The notes under the pieces were generated by a model. That model was not told the origin of the DNA, did no database searches, and was given only the letters and a program-made list of their open reading frames with translations. DNA of 64,000 nt, from NCBI RefSeq assembly GCF_028453695.1, contig NC_135774.1, forward strand, positions 31,930,001 to 31,994,000. The letters are read 5' to 3'. The number at the start of each line of letters is the position of its first letter. Position 1 is the stretch's first letter. This DNA is from Augochlora pura (Eukaryota > Arthropoda > Insecta > Hymenoptera > Halictidae). The position numbers and the translations under genes are program-made. Positions 25,301 through 35,700 of this stretch are shown in pieces.

Positions 25301-27607
25301 GGAGAGAGAGGAGAGGAGAGAGAGGAGAGAGGCGAGACGGGAGCCGAGAAACGAGAGAAGAGAGATGATCAGTCTCTGGAGAAGACCGCGACGCGACTAG
25401 CACGAAACGCGCGCGTACCCGGAGCGAATGCCGATGATTCTTCTTTCTTAGCGAGCGTCGGCTATTTTCGACCGGCGACTATTTTCGAGGGGGACTCGTC
25501 ACGCGGTTTCGCCGCGGTTTTAGTGCGAGTTTGAGCCAGATGGCCGGCGCAACTCCGTCGTCTGCACCATCGTGGTCGGGAAACCGGCAGGGAAGCGGCC
25601 GGCTCGCCGGAACCAGCCCACGAGATATCTCGCCTCGCGAGATATCCGCGAAACGAACGGAGAAATCGAGAGGGACCGTCGCGATCGCGAAATTATATTT
25701 ATCCCGCGGGAGAAATAGTTGGAGCCTCTCGAACATGCTCCGAAGTTGAGCGCGCGCCGGGGACACACGCGTTGGTCCGGAACGGGATCGACTCCCTTTT
25801 CAACCGGAGGTAGATAGGCAACAGTGCGTCGCGTTCGTCGTAACGTTCTGGGACTAACCCAGACCTGGAGAAGAACAAACAGGGGCCGTTCGCTAACGGT
25901 ATTCGCACCTCGTCGATTAAGGTAACCTCGTCGCCGATGCGTGCCGCGCGCGCGCGCGCGCGCCCGCCCGCCCGCTCGGAGTCGTCCTCCCAGCATCTGG
26001 TGACCCAGAATCGATCAACCTGGATTTAGAAATACACCGGTTGCACTTGGCAAGATGCGTCCGTGAGGAAGGTGCACGCCGGTCCACGTAGAGGTTGCAA
26101 CCAGTCGGCGGCGATCAGAACCCCGGCACCCTGGAGCCCGCGGGCAGCTGGTGCAGAGGCCCGGCGGCGGCGGCGGCGGCCTCGGCATCTACGTCGGCGT
26201 CGGCGTCGACTTCGGCGCCTGCATCCTCCTCTGCCTCCTCGTCCATACCGCCGCTGGAGCAGGAGCTGAATCTGCTGATGCCTGGCTGGCACATCTCCTG
26301 GCTGCCCAGCCACGGCTGGGAGCCGTGGCTGCTGCGGAATCCGCACGAGCTCGAACCTGTCAGCCAGTTTTCGGAGAAGCTCGACGTCACGCCGGAATCC
26401 AACGACAGTTCGCCGCCGCCTTCTTCCTCCTCCTCTTCATCTTCTTCTTCTTCTTCTTCCGAGGTAGCCAAACTGCTGGACAGTTCTTCGTCGATAGCGC
26501 CGCGAGAGCCACGAGCGCGGACGCCGCGATCGATACCCGTGATCTGTGTGCGCCGGCGATCATCTCATGGCTGCGTTTATGTAAGATCGTAATTCGGTTC
26601 GCGGAGCGATAGATTGTTTGCCGCCTTTTTGGCCTCTGGGAACTGTACAGGGTGATTTCGAAGCGAGCCCGGCGCGCGTTCGTTGCAGCTAACAGGTTGT
26701 TGCAACCGAGTCCGTGGAATTTCGTTGCGCGTTCGAGTAGCATGCAACAACCGATGCTTCGTTCTCGATCTTCTATTAAGAATGATCTTGGACCGTGTTT
26801 GAAAAGTTTGCGACATGCTTCTGGAATCGCCTTGTATAGGACATTAGGGATGACTAAAGTTCGGAGCAAAAATATAACTGTCCCATCCCTACCGTGCTAT
26901 TTATAATTTTGTATGAAATGCTCGCACGAACGAGAATTACAACATCGTATGTAGGTTGACGAATACTACCATGCCGCGTACGCGTGACAGCGAGGGCAAC
27001 CTTTGTTCCGAATTATGGCTTTATCCTCGAAGAGAATCTGTTTCGTCAGCTGCGACAGACAACTATTGGCCCATCTGCTTTAGATTTTGATGAAACTCTT
27101 CTCGAAAGAAGATACATTTGTAACGCGGTAGAAAAATGCATCAAAATCTGAGGTGCACCAAACGTCGGCGGTCGATGGTTCCGCGATCGAACGATCTATG
27201 ACCGATCAATGCTGTCGATGGCAAGAATCGCCAAAGTCCGGCTTATCGAGATAACGATATATCGTATACGCGCGGCTCTGACACGATTGACAAATGTCGA
27301 GAGGAGAATCTACCTAAGCCCCGAACACACCCTAGCACGCGAATCACCTACCTACGTACCTGTTTTTGTTGGCCTCTTGCCACGCAGCAGCAGCAGCAGC
27401 AACGGTGACACCGAGTCAGCCAGCATCTCCAAGTCGCGAGATAGCCAGCGAGAAGCTAGAACGAGCTAGTCGACTGGTAGTCGCTCGCCTTAACATTTAA
27501 ACAAACTCTCGCGTGCGCACGCTTCTCGGTTATATTTGGCGGAGTCGTACGTTAACGCGATAAACACGCGTGAACGCTGACGTTCAGGAACACTCGTTTT
27601 AGGCCCC

Positions 27608-27641
<34 letters not shown>

Positions 27642-29734
27642 ATATCTCGCCTCTTCCCTCTGTTGGGTTTTTCGTTTCCGTTCGAAAATCTTTCGGTCAG
27701 TTTTAAACCGATCGTTGGACTTTGATTTTGGAGCTGCGATACGTCGCAAAAATAGGATCGGTATCAAATTCGCCATTTTATAATTTCCTTCGATGAAATT
27801 CGGTAACAACGAGTATATAATAAAAATAGGATTTTAGGAAGAGAGTAGGTAAAAGATTATTCTTTCGGAAAGCTTCGTCGATGATCTAACTCAATGTAGA
27901 ATCTATGGAATCGGTTATTTTGGTCGGACGGGCTGGATTTTATGACATTCTCTTGACCAGTCTACCAACGAAATCCATCGTCGAGCCGCGATTTAACGAA
28001 AGCACGCTTAGAGCTAGGACCTATTTTAAGTCTAAGGTCCAACGAATCGGCCTGAAACTGCTCGGTATCTATCCCTCGAGGGAACAGCGTGTCGTAACAT
28101 ATCGCCGTGCGTCTCCGAACGGTTGAACGGATCCAATCGAGCGGGAACTAACCTTTCCCAAAGCGTTTCAGCGTCGACGAAAGCGGAACGAAGCGTGTTC
28201 CGAGCGTTTCGCGTTGCAGAGAAAGATTTTTCCTTTATCGAAGCTGAAAGAATACATCTTGTTATTTCTTAGACGGACATTATTGCGCCGATCGATTGAT
28301 TATCGTTTCAGGATTGCGTTCAGAAACGAACGTCTTCTGGCGGTCTGGAAAAATGTACCATTTTATAACGACGACCACTCTGTAGTCGTGCAGGCGGTCA
28401 GTGACCACCGGCATTGTGCTAGTTACGATTACGTCTATCTTCTATTCTCTATCCGCTAGAGCACCGATCGAATGCCTTTCTGCAACGTCCTCGTCGACCT
28501 TACCTACTCGTTCGATAGTCGTTTCCGAGTCCAGCGACCGCCGTCGTTATGACGGTGCGCCGCAGTTGGCCCAGAATGCCGCCGGCTTACAGATGGTACT
28601 TCTTAATTGGCACTAATTCGAGACTAACCCATTGACACTTTCGAGCGAAGTCGAGCGTAATAGGTAATCTGAACGCTCGCACCAACGTCGGACACGTGGC
28701 ATTAATCGAAGGATAACGACGAGGCGGAAAGCGATCGGTAGCTAGCGATTCCTCCAAAAGCGCCGCGACGACGGTGTGCTAGACGCTGCTGCTGCTGCTG
28801 CTGCTGCCGCCGCCGCCGGTAACCTCGAGTCCTTTCAAAGTCGCCGAGTGTTTGCACCATCCAGCCCAGATGGTCTCCTCGATGCGTACGATTTTACATC
28901 GGAACTCGCGCGGTAATACGATCCAGGTTCCTGCGATCGGTCCTCTTTCGTCAGAATCGGATCCCAATCGCGCATCCTCGGTGTTGGAGAGCGACACACG
29001 ATCCTCCTCGGAGCCCGCTCGCGCGGCCAGGAAATTTTGGCGGTGCCCCGTGGGCGAGCGGATCGCAAACTACGCCGTTATTTTCTAGACGACGCGGTAT
29101 TTATACCCGATTCTCGAATTTGTGGGTATTGTGCGGACGATATCGGCGAATAAGCGCGACCTTGGGCCAGCCGAGCTTTATTAATAGTACGGGGGTCCTC
29201 GGACATCGGTGGGTCGACAACGTCGTTTCGAAACGAATCTCTTCCGGTCGCCTAAGATCTACGATCTTTCGCCCGGCGAGGATTCGACGATCATGCCGAC
29301 CATGCGCGGAGTCGATGGACGATCGTCGTCCAAAGTCCCGGTCAGTCCGCTGCGCACGAAACGCTGGTGTAACATCCTCGGTGCCGCTCTGCGTCAAACT
29401 CCGATCGCGTTTAGATATCGGCGCGTTCTAATTATGCGATATGCCTCCGTCACCGTCGGATCGGAATCTCGTCGCGGGTACGCACACCACCGAACTCTCG
29501 TTGCTCTCGTTCGACCGATGGCCGGCGAACTGGCGATTTCGTAATTTCTATATGTGTCAAGGTGTGTGGGACCAGCGAGAACGCGTGGCGCGCGAACGCC
29601 GAGCGCTCTCGCAGGCTCACGCACACCCCGGACAGGAGACGCGCGAGTCCGCGAAGCGTTTCCGCGGGCCGGGCGAGCTTGCTCGTCGAATAGCGTTCCT
29701 TTCTTCCGGATCGGTGTGTTCGGTGTTTGGTTTT

Positions 29735-29765
<31 letters not shown>

Positions 29766-32700
29766 GCACCAGGAAACACGCGACGTTGCCAAGCATCGGG
29801 TCCTCCGACCGAGTCGAACTTCACCGCGCTCTCCGAATAAGCGAGGGACAAATTTACGTAATACCGGCCCCCTCGGTCCGGTCTTTCTTCTTCTCTTTTC
29901 TCTCGATCCCGTCTCCGACCCCTCGCCTCCTGGCTTCTTCCTCTACTCCGCTACTGATCGCGAATCTCTCTCGGCACCGCAGAGAGAGAGAGAGAAAGAG
30001 AGAGAGAGATATAGAGGAGAACGCCGGTCCTCGCTGCTCACCACCGCTGCTCGGTATTTTTAGTGCGACGAGAGTATTTGGCGGGGCGCACCGACGTTTC
30101 GCCTTCTCCTCTCGTCGCCGCTTCGTGAACGGTCGACGTCGGCCGTCGTCTCCGTGACCGCCGTTGTGGTCGTAGTTTAGTGCCTCCGGTGGCGTCGTCC
30201 CTCTTGCGCGATCGACATGCTCGCACCTCCGTGGCGGTGATTATGCGACCAGCGGCAACACTTTGTCACGCCGCGTGACTCGGTGGATTTACACGCTTCG
30301 CAGCCCTCTTCTCTCTGTCTCCCTTGGTCATCTCTTCTGATACGCAACAACCCCGGATAATCTGTCAGCAGTCGGAGACCGCGTTCTCGGCAGACGACCT
30401 GGCGGGCCGACCTTGAGCTTCCCGGGGGACAAGGTGCTCCGTCCGCTTGGACTACCGATTCCAGCGGCCAGTCGCGCGAACGAACGAAAAACAAACGGGA
30501 TCGAAAGGTAGCCGCGTGCTGAAAAACCATCGGTTATTTCGGTGGGACCGTTCGAGACGTTTCCAACTGCTTTTTCGCACTCTCTGCTCGAGAAAGAAAG
30601 AGAGAGAGAGAGAGGAAGGGAGGGAGAGAGAGAGAGCGAGAACGGTTGCGATTGCACCAGCAAATGTAGCTGCCGCGCCAGGTCGCTCCGAAGACTCCGT
30701 CGAACGTTGTCCCAGCAAGTTGGAAGATTTCGTAACGAGAGGATCGATACCGCGTCTCGATGTTCATCTTCGCGTCGCGCGACAACGTGTCGTCGACTCG
30801 TCAGGGCTCGGCGAGCCGGCGGAATCGCTATGCCCGGTCCTCGACAACCACCAGCGTCACGCAGATGCTGAGCGATTCCTGCTCGAGCCTGTTGCAACGG
30901 CTGACCACCAGGGTACGCGGCGCGTCCACCATAAACGACAACATGGTCGGCAAGTCCGTTACCATCTCAAGCAACGCCGGACACCGTTTAGGGGACGCGG
31001 ATTACGCGACCTACTCGAGGAAGAAGCGGCACGGTTACGGCGACCGTAGTCACCTGGACTATAGGCGCACCCACGAGCGGGACCACAGCTACGTCCGCAG
31101 GGAGGACAGCCCTTTCGCGAGGGACGAGAAGACTTTGGAGCCCTCGGTGTCTCGCAGCGTGGTCAAGAGTCCCGTGAACGTGGTGCTTTCCGAGAAAGCC
31201 TACCCGTACGTCAAGTCCGCCCCCGCGAAAGAATTCAAGCGCGAAAAAACGCCGGCCTTCCAGCGAACGGACCGTGCCACCCTGCTGAACAGAGTGGAGT
31301 CCTATCGGAGATACGGCAGGCACAAGTCTGGCCACGCGGAGACCTGGACCCGCAAGGTCAGACCCTACCGGAACGGGAAGAGCGAGCAACTCGAGTCTGG
31401 CTCCGCGGCGCTCAGATTAGCCCGGCCAACGAAGGTTGACTCCTCGACGACCGCCGAGCGCAGGGACGCGAGAAACAAGGAGGCTGTGAATGCCGAGCCG
31501 GATCCCGATCCCGATCCCGACAAGACCCCGACCGGCAGCGTGGCCCACGACGCCGGCGTCGACGCGGTCCTGGCCATCGACGAGGACGATCCAGCGATCT
31601 CGGAGCGAGCCGCGAAACGCAAAGAGATCCAGAGCCTGATCCTCAAGTACGCCGCCATGGAGGAGACCTACGCTCAGCTGGCGGCCGGCGGCACCGTCAA
31701 AATGAAGCCAAGCACCACGGACATTATCGCCAACAAGTATTGGAAAAGCGGCTATCGAACCGAGCGAAAAGATGCGACGAAAGACACGGCCAAAGACGCG
31801 GCGAAGAACGCGTCGACGAGTATCGTTTGCGTCGCGGACGCGATTCAACACGCGATTGTAAGTTGTCGAGCCGCCCGCTGGCTTCTGTGGCCGCCGGGTC
31901 GCGGCGGCATTGTCCCGTTGTTGCTGATGCTGCTGACACCGCTGCTGATGTTGTTGCCCCAAACCCAGACCCTGCCCATTCCTCTCACCGCGTCATCGTT
32001 TGCGTTCGCTCGTGTCTTAACTATCCGTCTCCTCCTCCTCCTCCTCCTAACTATTACTACTACTACTACTACTATTACTACTACTACCACTACCACCGGC
32101 GTTGCACAGTCGTTCGTCCTTCGTGGATGCAACGAAGACGCAGTAACGATGCAGAACTGTGCACAGAGATCCAAGTTGCCGATTGGTCGCCGCGATGCTA
32201 GCTAAATAAGATCGCAATGCAAATTGATATCGCGTACGATAAATTGGGGGGAATAAAGAAAATTGGACCGATCGGCACCTTACGATCGTTGCGCGCAACA
32301 CCATAAACGGTGTTTTAATAGACCTCGAGTATCCTTGCCGCGAGAGTTGTTGGGGACACCGGGGACCGGGGATGATGACTCGCGCACGAGTTATCTTATC
32401 GAGCCTCGCGCCTCTCGTTCGTCGACCACTCGATGCTGCCCGGGACCCAAGCATCATCCCTTCGCCCAGACTCGAAGCGAGGAATCGAAAGTCGAAGAGC
32501 GTGGCTGCTCGAGGATCTCCGGGCAGCACCCTGTTCTCGTCGACGACGATGCCGTCTAGATTCGTAGCCACTGTTAGAGAAAGCTGGACCGATGCGACCA
32601 AACGAGTATCGCAGCCCTGCCATGTTTCCTTTGCCGTCGCAACGCAAATTGGTTGAGATTTCGCGAGGATCGAGAACATGTCCGATCAGATCGCGTTTTT

Positions 32701-35700
32701 TGTTCGACACGATCGATAAGATAGGCTCAAAGCGTCGATCGGCACTGTCGCGGTGGCGACGGCTCGCGGAGATCGATCGTCGACGATCGATCCTCGCCGA
32801 GCTCCTCCCACCGGCGCAACCACGTAAGTACTCCAAAAGTTTCTGACAATGATCGATTAATTAACAATAATAGATAAAGTCCTCTCCGAGCGTGTTAGAT
32901 AACAAATATAACGAGCACTCGAAAGAAGCTGTCCGACGACCATATTTCCTCGTTGTCCATTTTCCATCGACGAGTCGTTCGCGTTTCCTCTCTTGTACGC
33001 GTGCTTGTCGGGAACGCGTTACACGCTTCGCGGTTTTGATGATACGTTTCTCGACGATCTTTGAGAACGCACTCGAGTCTACGTGCTAGCGATCTTTCGA
33101 GAAAAGGAAAATCTCGGGACGGCTCCTTCGAGGCGGTTCGAAACCTAACTTTAACGTAAAGCACTAGAGCTTAGGAAAAATCTATAATACGATAAACGAG
33201 AATATTCGTGCATAAACGAAAAGTATACATACAGATATAAGAGGTAAATATATACATATATAATTTAGAGAGTTAAATAAAAAAAAAATAAGTAAAAATG
33301 AAAAATGTTCGCTTTGTGCCGATGGTAAATTCGTAACCGCAACTTTCTGACTTGGCAAACCATTTTGCCCTCTCCCCTTTCTCTCTGATTGTTGGGTTAC
33401 CATCTCCGTTGTAATGGAATGGAATTGGATATGGCACACGGATTGGTCACTATGGTCGACTGGGCGCTCGGATCGGGTGGTTCTCGATGATGACCGATGA
33501 CGATGATGTTGATCCCCCTACTTCCTCCCCACCGACACACTCGTACGTTCGTCCGTGCTTACACACGTCCTCTACCGCGTGTTACACGGGTCTCCGCCCT
33601 CGTGGTGGTGGTGGTGGTGGTGGTGGATGACGGTGTGTGGCAATCGGTTGACGCGACGGCCCTGGATGTGGACCCCAATGTCTGCGACAACTCTGCATCT
33701 GCATCTGCAACTGCGACGACGACGACGACGACGACCACCGTCTGCCGATGGATCTCACCTGCGTGGACGCATCTTCGCATTGAACCCGCTCGCACGACCT
33801 CTGGCCCTACACTACCTGGCGATGAATCGACGACGACACCACGCCGGTTCCGGGACCGTTTCCTACTGCCTCTGGTTCGGTTCTCCATCACGATACCGAA
33901 ACACGGATGCTATGATCCGGACACCAAACGGTGCCGTCTACACCGATTGGGTTCTCTGTCTTGGCACGCGCCGCTGATACCGATTCCGCCGGCCCATACG
34001 TAGAGCCCACGACCGCCCTCCGTCGAGGACGACGAAGACGGCCACCTTGTTTACCAATCCGGCGACATCCTGGCAAATAGATGTTCGTGAATACGTGAAT
34101 ACACTCATTGTAGTAGATTTAAGCAAGCCTCAGATCGATTGATCGGTCGATCGATCGGACGGTTACCTACGGTATCTGCCCATAGTCTCTCTTTGTCTCT
34201 CGATCTCCTTCCCTCCGGTTCTGTCTGTCTCTCTAGCTCTCTCACTCTCTCTCTCTCTATCTATATTTCTTGCTCTTTCTCCATCTTTGTTATCATTTTG
34301 TCGAGTTCTCTGCCCAGTTTTGTTTCGTTTCCAATTTTCTAGTGTAGAAATATGGGTCACGCATCAACTGGCAAGCAAAATTTCTGAGATCCTAGACTCG
34401 GTAAATTTTTTTAATCAGTTCGACGCGAATAATTTGTTTCTAGTTTGTTCGATGGTAACGGTACGAAGAAATTAGGCTACGCAGTGACCAAAGAAAACAA
34501 TTTCTATCAACATTCGAGCGATACAGTGCCCCGAATGGACGCAGGCATTAGGAATTCTTGCTCCCCTTCGTTGAAACGCGTCTTCTTTTATACAACTCTG
34601 TTTTCCTCTGCTACGGCTCGTGTTTTCTTTCCGCTTGATTCATGGGCGCTTAATCATGCGAACGATTACACACTGCTGCGCCCTGTTCGAACGAAAGCTT
34701 ACGCCGTAGAAGAGAGCGTTTCCTTCGGCCCGAGAGACTCCATGCAGGCCATTCAAATTCTATTCGCTTTTCTCGCAAGCAACGAAACGCGCGCGCGTTA
34801 CGTTCGAATAAAATTTTAACGCACTCGGCGCCGATCGCTTTCTTTGGAATTTAAAAGGAAACCGAACGGACGAATTTCCCTTCGCTCCAGAGACGCGTTT
34901 CAACAGAGATTTCATTGATTGCGCTGTTTAAATTTGTAACTTTCTTCCGCAGTCTCTCACAGGGGACTCGTTCAACCGACGCGAATGTGTTAACTCGGAT
35001 GTCTATTCTCAAAGATAGAACTGGAAGGAATGTGATCGCCTCGCGTTCAGATTCGGCGGTATACACGGTTTCAAAAAATCTCGAAACACAATCCAGACAC
35101 TTGAAATCGATAATGGCCCTCTCTCGCGTTTCTCTCGAGCCCGAAACAGGCGGCTGCTCCCGAATAAAAAACCACGTCGGTTCGAGTATTTAGCGAAATC
35201 GAATCGGACCCGTGTCGTATCTGTACTCGAGGAAAAGCCTGTCGCCGCGAGATCGCCGAGGGCGAAGTAGGACCACGGAGAGATAGGGAAACGAAGGAAG
35301 GAGATCAAGAGAGATAAAGAGAAACTACGCTTGCGCTATCTCCTCGAGACGTCTTCTTCGGGATGACGTGTTCTTCCTGTCTCTTTAAATAGGCGCGCGA
35401 GGACATCCGACATTCACTCTCATTGTCCCGATGAACAGTTTCTTCGGAATTTAGAGATTTCGTTGTCCGACCGATTCTCGTTTCGTTGAAAAAGACGACG
35501 ACGACGACGCGTAACTTCTAAATCACGATGCATCGGGTAGAACCGGACCGACAGTCAATGTCCTGTCCTCAGCTGCCGTTTTACGGTTAGGGTACCTCGG
35601 CCTTTAGGAGAACAGCAGTTTCGATCGATATCAAGCTCTATGATACCGTTTTTTTTCACTTTATCATACATCCGTTCACGACGTTACGGTGTACCGTATG

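Larger units (their letters stand above)
24142..34003 (+). other. Doa intron 2 with alternative start regions
   Basis: This 9.9 kb stretch between the second RS exon and the shared linker exon is much richer in GC and CpG than the flanks, with purine (GAGA) tracts at about 25196-25345, 29982-30010 and 30593-30641. It contains the long-form first coding exon and two candidate exons listed separately. It probably holds several Doa promoters. Confidence 0.6.

Noticed and set aside
29394..30157. Overlapping frames on both strands of 130-240 codons
   Set aside because: CpG-rich promoter-like DNA with CTCCGTT and GAGA repeats; several frames open at once and none conserved in appearance.
32047..32679. 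210-codon - strand frame opposite Doa
   Set aside because: Shadow of trinucleotide repeats; no splice support and Ser run from repeat units.
33497..34003. 168-codon frame before the Doa shared exon
   Set aside because: Made largely by TGG and GAC repeats, and its stop TAG is the acceptor of the shared Doa exon; it is intron.
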